This document shows positions 1-6,779 of a DNA stretch of 12,045 nucleotides, piece after piece. Below the pieces are notes generated by a model, which had not been told where the DNA came from, made no database searches, and saw only the letters and a list, made by a program, of their open reading frames with translations. A program made the position numbers and the translations under genes. Location: NCBI GenBank assembly GCA_043739325.1, contig JAYUFK010000242.1:1-12045 (forward strand), given 5' to 3'. How positions within the stretch are numbered: position 1 is the stretch's first letter; the number at the start of each line of letters is the position of its first letter. Source of the stretch: Roseiarcus sp043739325. Lineage in GTDB: Bacteria > Pseudomonadota > Alphaproteobacteria > Rhizobiales > Beijerinckiaceae.

Positions 1-98
1 GCCAACAATCGCTTGATCGGTCGCGCCATCTCTGTGATCCTCGTCGCAAATCAGTTGTGACAAAGATCATAGTCGTTAATTAAGAGACGGAACACTAG
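1..98. other. Left-edge stretch without a supported gene; likely junction sequence
   Basis: Positions 61-98 contain stop codons in all three forward frames and are richer in A/T than the rest of the window, including the 8-base palindrome TTAATTAA at 76-83. Two edge-cut readings are possible and neither is recognised. One is a plus-strand C-terminus ending in a TGA at 58-60. The other is a minus-strand N-terminus starting at the ATG complementary to 27-29 (reading MARPIKRLL), with a GAGG about 9 bases upstream. Because the matA-like reading frame starts abruptly at 99, this segment may be the end of an inserted element or of a rearrangement. No inverted terminal repeat can be confirmed because the other end lies outside the window. 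Confidence 0.3.
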
Positions 99-212
99 CT
101 CTATGACCTCGCCGATATCGAGGCCAATCACGAAGCTTCCGCTAACCGCAATGAAGTCGTCGCTTCGTCGGCCGTGCGGCGCCTCGCGCGCGTCAAGCCA
201 GCGCGCGAATAG
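99..212 (+). pseudogene. matA: C-terminal remnant of malonyl-CoA decarboxylase
   Basis: This frame encodes 37 residues (LYDLADIEANHEASANRNEV at the start, ending in VRRLARVKPARE) and stops at TAG 210-212. It resembles, from memory, the C-terminal end of bacterial malonyl-CoA decarboxylases, where a Tyr-x-Leu-x-x-Ile-Glu-x-Asn-His-Glu segment is followed by a Val-Ala-Ser-Ser-Ala-Val helix. There is no start codon. A TAG lies directly upstream at 96-98, and no other frame upstream continues the protein, so the body of the gene is missing. The malonyl-CoA synthetase start follows 48 bases later, which is the usual matA-matB order and spacing in rhizobia. The decarboxylase would convert malonyl-CoA to acetyl-CoA; this fragment cannot be active. 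The family call rests on a short segment and could be wrong. Confidence 0.55.
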
Positions 213-260
213 ACGCCCGCCTCGATCCTTCCAGACATCCTTATGGAGCGCTTCGCCGCA

Positions 261-1778
261 ATGTCCGCCAACCTCTACGACCTCATCCGCTCCGCCGCGT
301 CACCCCTTGAGAAAACCGCGCTGGAAGTCCCCGGCGGCTTGTCGCTCTCGTACGGCGACCTTTTCCAGCGCTCGGGACAATTCGCCAACGCGATTGTCGC
401 GCTTGGCGTCGCGCCGGGCGATCGGGTCGCGGTGCAGATCGATAAATCGCCGGACTTCATCGCGCTCATTCTCGGTTGCCTCAGCGTCGGCGTGGCGCTG
501 TTGCCGCTGAACACCGCCTACACGCTCGCCGAACTCGAGTATTTTCTTGGCGACGCCCGGCCCGCGCTCGTCGTCTGCCGCCCCTCGGCGCTTGAAGCGA
601 CGCGCGATCTTGCACGCAAGCTCGGCCTGCGCGCCGTCGAAAGCCTTGGCGCGGCGCGTGACGGCACGCTGGCACAGGCCGTCGCCGCGGCGCCGTCGGC
701 ATTTCAGACAATTGCGCGAGACAAGGACGATCTCGCGGCAATTCTCTACACGTCCGGAACCACCGGGCGCTCCAAGGGCGCGATGCTGACACACGAAAAT
801 CTCGCGTCTAACGCGCTGGCGCTGATCGATATCTGGCGCTTCGCCAGCGACGATGTTCTCATCCACGCCCTGCCGGTTTTTCATACGCACGGGCTGTTCG
901 TTGCGACCAACGTCGCTTTGCTCTCCGGCGCCAGCATGATCTTTCTGCGGGCATTCGACGCCGACGCGATCGTCGCCGCGTTGCCGCGCGCGACGACGCT
1001 GATGGGCGTGCCGACGTTTTACACCCGCCTCGTGACGCATCCGGGGATCAACAGAGAATCGACCGCGCATATGCGGCTGTTCGTCTCCGGCTCGGCGCCG
1101 CTGCTCGCCGAAACGCATCAGCAATGGCGCGACAAGACCGGCCACGCGATCCTCGAGCGCTACGGCATGACCGAGACCAACATGATCGCCTCCAACCCCT
1201 ACGATGGCTCACGAAAACCCGGCGCCGTCGGCTTTCCCTTGCCGGGCGTCAGCATTCGCATCGCCGCTGCGGAGACGGGCGCGCAGCTCCCCGCTGGCGA
1301 AATCGGAATCATCGAAGTCAAAGGGCCGAACGTCTGCAAGGGCTATTGGCAGATGCCGGAAAAGACCGCGGCGGATTTCCGGTCCGATGGTTTTTTCATC
1401 ACCGGCGATCTCGGCAAGATCGATGCCGACGGCTATCTCGAAATTGTTGGACGCGCCAAGGACCTGATTATCTCGGGCGGCTTCAACGTCTATCCCAAAG
1501 AGGTCGAGGACGAGATCGACGCGCTCGAAGGCGTTTACGAGAGCGCCGTCATCGGCCTGCCGCATCCCGATTTCGGCGAAGGCGTCACCGCGCTCGTCGT
1601 GCCGAAGAAGGGGGCGCATCTGAACGAAGCCGAAATGCTCGCCGCGCTGACAAAACGTCTTGCCCGCTACAAGTTGCCCAAGCGCATTTTCATCGTCGAC
1701 GCCCTGCCGCGCAATGCGATGGGCAAGGTGCAGAAGGCGGCGCTGCGCGATGAGAGGAAGGGGCTGTACGAAAGATGA
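261..1778 (+). CDS. matB: Malonyl-CoA synthetase (acyl-CoA synthetase, MatB type)
   Basis: This cytoplasmic ANL-superfamily ligase activates malonate with ATP and CoA to malonyl-CoA. The chosen 505-residue form starts at ATG 261 (MSANLYDLI). An in-frame ATG at 243 lacks a ribosome binding site, while GGAG at 245-248 precedes 261. Visible motifs are the phosphate loop YTSGTTGRSKG (about residues 163-173), HALPVFHTHGLF, the YGMTET adenine-binding motif, the ITGDLG hinge region, GRAKDLIISGG, and the C-terminal catalytic lysine in PRNAMGKVQK (about residue 489). The SNPYDGSRKPGAVG segment after YGMTET is typical of malonyl-specific enzymes, its Arg being the likely carboxylate contact. Length matches MatB (about 500). 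It lies just after a matA-like remnant, so malonyl-CoA made here may feed biosynthesis rather than malonate breakdown, unless another decarboxylase exists. A related methylmalonyl preference cannot be excluded. Confidence 0.92.
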   Translation: MSANLYDLIRSAASPLEKTALEVPGGLSLSYGDLFQRSGQFANAIVALGVAPGDRVAVQIDKSPDFIALILGCLSVGVALLPLNTAYTLAELEYFLGDARPALVVCRPSALEATRDLARKLGLRAVESLGAARDGTLAQAVAAAPSAFQTIARDKDDLAAILYTSGTTGRSKGAMLTHENLASNALALIDIWRFASDDVLIHALPVFHTHGLFVATNVALLSGASMIFLRAFDADAIVAALPRATTLMGVPTFYTRLVTHPGINRESTAHMRLFVSGSAPLLAETHQQWRDKTGHAILERYGMTETNMIASNPYDGSRKPGAVGFPLPGVSIRIAAAETGAQLPAGEIGIIEVKGPNVCKGYWQMPEKTAADFRSDGFFITGDLGKIDADGYLEIVGRAKDLIISGGFNVYPKEVEDEIDALEGVYESAVIGLPHPDFGEGVTALVVPKKGAHLNEAEMLAALTKRLARYKLPKRIFIVDALPRNAMGKVQKAALRDERKGLYER

Positions 1779-2001
1779 TGTCGGCGGCACTTTGGTCGGG
1801 TATTGAGCAATCTCAAAAACATAAGTCGTTTCCGCGCACATTTTTTACTGCAGGGGCGCTGTCCTCATTGCAATGACCGGATCGGCGCTCTCGGCCCCAA
1901 AGCTTGTCGAAGTCCGATCGTCTCACGTGCTCGCGCCCTAGTCAACAAATTGTTCGGAAAAATCGTAAGCGGTGGACATGACGCCGCAGCGAGAAGTTGC
2001 C
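1779..2001. other. Intergenic region with a 12-base perfect palindrome
   Basis: This is the gap between the matB stop and the convergent small gene. It contains the perfect palindrome TCATTGCAATGA at 1865-1876, which could be a protein-binding site. No rho-independent terminator with a U-tract is evident. The forward reading from 1803 runs antisense into the next gene and shows no recognisable domain, so it is not called. Confidence 0.35.
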
Positions 2002-2277
2002 TCAGACAGCTTCGAGCCGCGCCAGTTCGGGGGCGAATTCGCGGCGCAATTGCGCGGCTTCCTCGGCGGGCAGCCAATTCGCCATTTGCGGAAAAACCGT
2101 ACGATGGTACAGCAACTCCCGGTCGTCCCACGGCATTTCCGTCGCTTCACGCGCCAGCGTAAGCAGGGCAAGCAATTTGGCCCGGATATTTGCGGGATCG
2201 GGAAGATACGGCGTCGGGTCCCAGCCGGCGGCCTTCGGCGATTCGGGAAAAAGGTCGAGTTGATCGCCCGCAGTCAT
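2002..2277 (-). CDS. Small conserved-looking protein with an N-terminal sliding-clamp-binding motif
   Basis: The function is not recognised. The 91-residue product starts at the ATG complementary to 2275-2277, preceded by GGAG 5 bases upstream; the longer in-frame reading to 2451 is low-complexity Arg/Pro-rich and has no supported start. Residues 6-10 are QLDLF, an exact match to the QL(S/D)LF consensus by which proteins dock on the bacterial DNA polymerase III beta clamp. The rest is acidic and predicted helical: a Pro-rich linker (about residues 12-28), a Leu-rich helix (about 29-44), a segment with MPWDDREL and FPQMANWLPAEE, and a final helix ending LARLEAV. There are no cysteines, no membrane segment and no signal peptide. 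It is divergent from the restriction-modification gene. A role in replication or repair is inference from the motif alone. That it is a real gene is supported by its RBS, start and amphipathic composition. Confidence 0.7.
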   Translation of the reverse strand: MTAGDQLDLFPESPKAAGWDPTPYLPDPANIRAKLLALLTLAREATEMPWDDRELLYHRTVFPQMANWLPAEEAAQLRREFAPELARLEAV

Positions 2278-2513
2278 GGCCGCTCCATACAATAAAAGCG
2301 CCGCATTATGCCCATTCCCAGCGCCCCGCGCGAGCGGGCGACGATGGCTTATCCCGCGCTTTTTTGGCGTGACCGGCGCGGCGCTTTCGACGGCGCGAAA
2401 ACGAGTTCGGCCGGGCGGCGGTCGCTGATCATCGGGCGGGTGCATTGCCAAGCCGACGAGTGACGCTAAGGTCGAGCGCCACTGCTACCGCAAGCGAATC
2501 GAAAAGCTCCTCA
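2278..2513. other. Divergent intergenic region upstream of the clamp-motif gene and the MmeI-like gene
   Basis: These 236 bases separate two divergent genes and should hold both promoters. No consensus -35/-10 pair stands out. A small GC hairpin (CCCGC-gcga-GCGGG) occurs around 2319-2335. A run of T follows CCCGCGC near 2355-2366, but it is not placed to terminate either gene. Confidence 0.3.
2283..2286 (-). promoter_or_regulatory. Ribosome binding site deciding the start of the QLDLF protein
   Basis: On the minus strand GGAG lies 5 bases before the ATG at 2277. This favours the 91-residue product over the longer upstream-extended reading. Confidence 0.6.
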
Positions 2514-5432
2514 ATGCGCCTCTCATGGAACGAAATTCGCGTCCGCGCGGCGCGCTTTGCCGAGGACTGGGCGAGCGCCGCCTATGAAAAGGGCGAAACG
2601 CATAGCTTTTATAACGACTTCTTTGAAGTCTTCGGGGTTAAGCGGCGCAAAGTCGCGAGCTTTGAAGAGCCGGTCAGGCTGCTTGGCGCGAAGCGCGGCT
2701 TCATCGATCTGTTCTGGAAAGGCGTGCTGCTGATCGAGCAGAAAAGCGCCGGGCGCGATTTGAAGAAGGCCAAGGCGCAGGCGTTGGAATACTTTCCTGG
2801 CCTCAAGGACGCGGAACTGCCGCGCTACATTCTTGTGTCGGATTTCCAGACGTTCGAACTTTATGATCTCGAAGAGGATACGCGCGATGCCTTCGCGCTG
2901 TTCGAACTGCCCGGAAAGGTCGAGCATTTCGGCTTCATTCTTGGCGTGCAGAAGCGCACGTTTCGCGATCAGGATCCGCTCAATATCGAAGCGTCGCGAT
3001 TGATGGGGCGCTTGCATGACGCCTTGAAGGCATCGGGCTTTGAGGGGCATGATCTTGAGCAATTTCTCGTGCGGCTGGTGTTTTGTTTGTTCGCCGACGA
3101 TACCGGCATTTTTGAACGCGACATTTTCAATGATCTGATCGCCGAACGCAGCCAGATTGACGGCAGCGATACCGGCCGTTTGTTGAACGAATTATTCGAC
3201 GTGCTCAACCTGGCACCCGAGCGCCGACAGAAACGCCTCGACGACGACCTCGCGGCGTTCCCCTTCATCAATGGCGATCTGTTTGCCGAGCGCCTGCCGA
3301 CAGCGGCGTTCGATGGCGCGATGCGCGCACTGCTGCTTGAGGCGTGCGGCTTCAAGTGGGACGCGATCTCGCCGGCGATTTTCGGGTCGCTGTTTCAGTC
3401 GGTGATGAACGCTAGGGAGCGACGCGCGTCGGGCGCGCATTACACGACGGAAAAGAACATTCTGAAAGTCATCGAGCGGCTGTTTCTCGATGATCTGCGC
3501 GCCGAATTCGCTAAGCTGAAAGCGCGGCGCGACACTGGGCGCGTCAACGCGCTCAAGGCGTTTCATGACCGGCTCGCCGGGCTGAAGTACTTCGATCCGG
3601 CCTGCGGCTGCGGCAATTTCCTCATCATCGCCTATCGCGAATTGCGCGCGCTTGAAATCGAGTTGCTGAAAGAAATACGGAGCGGGACCGCTGGCGGCGG
3701 GCAATTGTTTGACGCCGGCACGCTATCAAAGATCGACGTCAATCAATTCTATGGAATTGAAATCGGCGAATTTCCCGCGCGGATAGCGGAGACCGCTCTG
3801 TGGATGATGGACCACATCATGAACAATCGGTTGAGCCTCGAATTCGGCGAGGTTTTCTTGCGCATCCCACTCAAGGTCTCGCCGCATATTCATCATGCGG
3901 ACGCGTTGGAGATTGAGTGGGCGGACGTGTTGGCGCCGGAGGAATGTTCATTCGTTTTTGGCAATCCTCCCTTCATCGGTTTCGTGATGCGTGATGAAGG
4001 TCGGCAAGTACAGTCGGGCGCGTTGATGGAAAAGCTGGGTGCCTCCGGCAGCCGTCTTGACTATGTAGCTGCATGGTTCCTGAAAGCGGCCGCCTTCATT
4101 CAGCGGGGACACGCACGCATTGGATTCGTGGCGACGAACTCGATCACGCAGGGAGAACAAGTTCCGCAGCTCTGGCCGACCCTATTCGAGCGATACAAAA
4201 TTGAAATCGCGTTCGCCCATCGCACGTTTGCTTGGGGCTCCGATGCGCGCGGCAAAGCGCATGTTCATGTCGTCATAATCGGACTCACCCGGCGAGACGA
4301 GGCCCCGAAGGAGAAGCGACTCTTTTCTTATGATGATGTGGACGGCGATGCAGTTGAGAGCGCGCACACTGCATTGTCGCCCTATTTGTTCGACGCGGGA
4401 TCACTGTCGAACAGGCATCTCGTTGTCGAGCGGACGCGAAACTCTTTGGGTAGCCGACCATCTATGTGTGTCGGCTCGAAGCCGGTCGATGACGGGAAAT
4501 ATATTTTCAGCGAGGATGAAAAGACCGCTTTTCTGCACATTGAGCCAGGTGCCCAATCGATAATGCGCCCCTTTCTCGGCGGGCGAGAATACATCAATAG
4601 TGAAAAACGCTGGATTTTGTACCCAGAGGGATTGTCGACCCAGGAATTACGCAAACTCCCGGCGGTGATGGGTCGCATTGGGAAGGTGCGGTCGTTTCGT
4701 GAGACGGCAAGTGGAAAGCTGGCGCGGGAAATGGCGCTGACTCCCACGCATTTTCATGTGACGGTTATTCCGAAAGAGCCATTTCTCTGCCTGCCAGAAG
4801 TGAGTTCGGAGCGTAGGAGTTATGTTCCGATCGGATGGCTGAAACCGCCGACGATTCCGAGCAACAAGTTGCTAGTAGTTGAACGGGCGACGGTGGACCT
4901 CTTTGGATTTCTCACCTCGAGAATGCACATGGCGTGGCTTCGCCACATCGGAGGTCGCCTAGAAAGCCGCTACAGTTATTCGGCTGGCATCGTCTACAAT
5001 CCATTCCCTTGGCCCGACGTCTCCGCTGGCGCGCGCTCAAAAGTCCGCGCCCTCGACCAAGCTGTTCTCGACGCGCGCGCCGCGCATCCGGGCGCGACCC
5101 TCGCCGACCTCTACGACCCTGACGTGATGCCCGCCGATCTGCGCAAGGCGCATCGCGCGCTCGATCTGGCGGTCGACAGGCTCTATCGCGCCGAGCCGTT
5201 CGAGAGCGACCGCGAGCGCGTCGAGCATCTCTTCGGCCTCTATGAAAAGCTCGTCGCGCCGCTAACCGCGCTTGCCGCGCAAAAGCCGAAGCGCCCGCGC
5301 GCCAAGCGGGGAGAGGTCAGTGCGACCCCCCTCCCTAACCCTCCCCCACAAGGGGGGAGAGAATTCGAGGCGCTGGACGGCGGCGTGACTCCCCGCCTTG
5401 GCTCTCCCTCCGCGCAAGATGGAAGGGAATAG
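2514..5432 (+). CDS. MmeI-like single-chain restriction-modification enzyme (type IIL)
   Basis: A 972-residue protein combining endonuclease, adenine-N6 methyltransferase and target recognition in one chain, as in MmeI (about 919 residues). It would methylate its own DNA and cut unmodified DNA. Start ATG 2514 (MRLSWNEIRVRAARFAEDW) matches the usual family N-terminus; an upstream TTG at 2445 adds an atypical Ser-rich leader. Its ribosome binding site is weak. The N-terminal nuclease has Asp65-X9-Glu75-Gln-Lys77, the MmeI D-X9-EXK arrangement. A helical spacer follows to about 300. The methyltransferase carries SGAHYTT (about 306-312), motif I DPACGCGNF (361-369) and motif IV NPPF (484-487, gamma-class N6A). 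Target recognition spans about 630-835, including RESRYSYS-like GGRLESRYSYSAG. A helical C-terminus follows, then about 37 residues read from a palindromic repeat. All catalytic motifs look intact. The recognition sequence cannot be deduced here. Confidence 0.93.
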   Translation: MRLSWNEIRVRAARFAEDWASAAYEKGETHSFYNDFFEVFGVKRRKVASFEEPVRLLGAKRGFIDLFWKGVLLIEQKSAGRDLKKAKAQALEYFPGLKDAELPRYILVSDFQTFELYDLEEDTRDAFALFELPGKVEHFGFILGVQKRTFRDQDPLNIEASRLMGRLHDALKASGFEGHDLEQFLVRLVFCLFADDTGIFERDIFNDLIAERSQIDGSDTGRLLNELFDVLNLAPERRQKRLDDDLAAFPFINGDLFAERLPTAAFDGAMRALLLEACGFKWDAISPAIFGSLFQSVMNARERRASGAHYTTEKNILKVIERLFLDDLRAEFAKLKARRDTGRVNALKAFHDRLAGLKYFDPACGCGNFLIIAYRELRALEIELLKEIRSGTAGGGQLFDAGTLSKIDVNQFYGIEIGEFPARIAETALWMMDHIMNNRLSLEFGEVFLRIPLKVSPHIHHADALEIEWADVLAPEECSFVFGNPPFIGFVMRDEGRQVQSGALMEKLGASGSRLDYVAAWFLKAAAFIQRGHARIGFVATNSITQGEQVPQLWPTLFERYKIEIAFAHRTFAWGSDARGKAHVHVVIIGLTRRDEAPKEKRLFSYDDVDGDAVESAHTALSPYLFDAGSLSNRHLVVERTRNSLGSRPSMCVGSKPVDDGKYIFSEDEKTAFLHIEPGAQSIMRPFLGGREYINSEKRWILYPEGLSTQELRKLPAVMGRIGKVRSFRETASGKLAREMALTPTHFHVTVIPKEPFLCLPEVSSERRSYVPIGWLKPPTIPSNKLLVVERATVDLFGFLTSRMHMAWLRHIGGRLESRYSYSAGIVYNPFPWPDVSAGARSKVRALDQAVLDARAAHPGATLADLYDPDVMPADLRKAHRALDLAVDRLYRAEPFESDRERVEHLFGLYEKLVAPLTALAAQKPKRPRAKRGEVSATPLPNPPPQGGREFEALDGGVTPRLGSPSAQDGRE
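5326..5429. repeat. Palindromic intergenic repeat (REP-like), two hairpins
   Basis: The first hairpin has arms CTCCCCC (5341-5347) and GGGGGAG (5353-5359), preceded by a CCCCCCTCCCTAACC lead-in at 5326-5340. A second, imperfect hairpin pairs TCCCTCC (5405-5411) with GGAAGGGA (5421-5428). The lead-in plus first hairpin translates as TPLPNPPPQGGRE, a signature of a widespread repeat family in alphaproteobacterial genomes. Here the repeat sits inside the 3' end of the restriction-modification gene and reaches the Shine-Dalgarno of the next gene. The outer limits are approximate, and other copies are not present in this window. Confidence 0.7.
5421..5427 (+). promoter_or_regulatory. Ribosome binding site of the amidohydrolase, inside the repeat's right arm
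   Basis: GGAAGGG at 5421-5427 lies 6 bases before ATG 5434. The same bases form the right arm of the imperfect hairpin 5405-5428, so folding of the transcript could hide the site. Confidence 0.55.
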
Positions 5433-5433
5433 C

Positions 5434-6765
5434 ATGCGCCTCTGGATCAAGGACCCGCTCGCCATTCTCGCGCCGCATGCCGCGCGCGGCCTCGTTGTCG
5501 AGGGGACCAAGATCGTCGAACTGATCGGGCGCGGGCAGGGGCCGGCGAAAAAATGTGATCTCACGTTCGACGCTTCGCGCCATGTCGTATTGCCGGGCCT
5601 CGTCAACACGCATCATCATTTTTACCAGACGCTGACGCGCGCCCATCCGCAGGCGATCAACAAGGATTTGTTTCCGTGGCTCGTCGCGCTGTATCCGATC
5701 TGGGCGCGCTTGCAGCCGCAGCAATTGCGCGTCGCGGTGCGGCTCGCCCTGATTGAGCTCTTGCTGTCGGGTTGCACGACGGCAGCCGATCATCATTACC
5801 TCTATCCCAACGGACTGGAAAACGCCGTCGACATCGAGGTCGAGGAAGCGCGCGCGCTCGGCATGCGCATGACGGTGACGCGCGGCTCGATGAACCTTTC
5901 GAAGAAGGACGGCGGGTTGCCGCCGGATGAAGTCGTGCAGGACGAAGAAACAATTCTGCGCGACAGCGAGCGCGTGCTGAAACTCTTCCATGATCCGAGG
6001 CCCGGCGCCGACATTCGCATCGCGCTGGCGCCATGCTCGCCGTTCTCGGTGACGAAAAACCTGATGAGCGAAACCGCGCGGCTCGCCGATCAATACGATT
6101 GTCAGTTGCACACGCATCTGTGCGAGACAAAAGACGAGGAGCGCTTCTGCCTCGACGCTTATGGCGTGCGGCCTGTCGATCTGCTGGAAGAAACGGGCTG
6201 GATGAGCCCGCGCACATGGCTGGCGCATGGCATTCATTTCAGCGCCGAGGAAGTCGGGCGGCTTGGCAAGGCGGGCGTCGGCGTCTGCCATTGCGCGACA
6301 TCCAACATGGTGCTGGCGTCAGGCATTTGCCCGACACACGATCTCGACGCCGCCGGGGCGCCAGTCGGCATCGGTGTCGACGGATCGGCCTCAAACGATT
6401 GCTCCAACATGATGGAGGCGGTCCGCCACGCGCTGATGATCGGGCGGCTGCGCTACGGCGCTTCCGCCGTGACACATCTCGATGTCTTGCGCTGGGCGAC
6501 GGAGGGCTCGGCGCGCTGTCTGGGGCGCACCGATATCGGCCGTCTCGCTCCGGGGCTTGAAGCGGACCTTGCGCTGTTCACGCTCGATGAGCCGCGCTTT
6601 TCGGGCGCGCACGATCCGCTCGCAGCGCTTGTATTATGCGGCGCGCATCGGGCCGACCGGGTGATGATCGCCGGACGCTGGCGCGTCATCAACGGCGCGC
6701 CCGAAGGCGTCGATCTGGCGGCGCTGATGGCGCAGCACAAGGCGGCCGCGAACGCCTTTGCGTGA
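5434..6765 (+). CDS. 8-oxoguanine deaminase-type amidohydrolase
   Basis: A 443-residue cytoplasmic metal-dependent hydrolase of the COG0402 (AtzA/TrzN/guanine deaminase) group. The best match in memory is 8-oxoguanine deaminase (Pseudomonas Pa0142 type), which converts 8-oxoguanine to urate. The start at ATG 5434 (MRLWIKDPLAIL) fits the family's N-terminal beta segment and has GGAAGGG 6 bases upstream; an earlier in-frame ATG at 5419 lacks one. Key residues are the HxH pair in LVNTHHHF (His60, His62), the QLHTHLCET segment (His226, His228, Glu231), WLAHGIH (His265) and the metal Asp in GVDGSASND (Asp316), followed by an SNMMEAVRHA helix. The C-terminus closes the beta sandwich (LEADLALFTLDE). 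It starts one base after the stop of the MmeI-like gene, so the two may be cotranscribed, although their roles differ. The exact substrate (8-oxoguanine, isoguanine or another aminopurine) is less certain than the family. Confidence 0.85.
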   Translation: MRLWIKDPLAILAPHAARGLVVEGTKIVELIGRGQGPAKKCDLTFDASRHVVLPGLVNTHHHFYQTLTRAHPQAINKDLFPWLVALYPIWARLQPQQLRVAVRLALIELLLSGCTTAADHHYLYPNGLENAVDIEVEEARALGMRMTVTRGSMNLSKKDGGLPPDEVVQDEETILRDSERVLKLFHDPRPGADIRIALAPCSPFSVTKNLMSETARLADQYDCQLHTHLCETKDEERFCLDAYGVRPVDLLEETGWMSPRTWLAHGIHFSAEEVGRLGKAGVGVCHCATSNMVLASGICPTHDLDAAGAPVGIGVDGSASNDCSNMMEAVRHALMIGRLRYGASAVTHLDVLRWATEGSARCLGRTDIGRLAPGLEADLALFTLDEPRFSGAHDPLAALVLCGAHRADRVMIAGRWRVINGAPEGVDLAALMAQHKAAANAFA

Positions 6766-6779
6766 GTCGCGCCGTGGCG

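Noticed and set aside
103..510. Plus-strand open frame of 135 codons overlapping the matB start
   Set aside because: It is Ser/Arg/Pro-rich without a domain. The frame at 99-212 looks more coding-like and matB covers the rest.
300..1145. Long minus-strand open frame antisense to matB
   Set aside because: It is Arg-rich, shows no domain, and lies wholly opposite a strongly supported gene. It is a by-product of GC-rich codon use.
1803..2162. Plus-strand open frame with a CPHC-like pair near its start
   Set aside because: It starts at TTG without a ribosome binding site, runs antisense through the small minus-strand gene, and matches no zinc-ribbon family beyond the short Cys pair.
2319..2366. 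Hairpin followed by a T run, resembling a terminator
   Set aside because: No gene reads into it on the plus strand, the stem abutting the T run is only about five base pairs with a long loop, and the region should contain promoters instead.
5335..6291. Minus-strand open frame of 318 codons opposite the amidohydrolase
   Set aside because: Composition is typical of a shadow frame, and the plus-strand gene has conserved metal-binding motifs.
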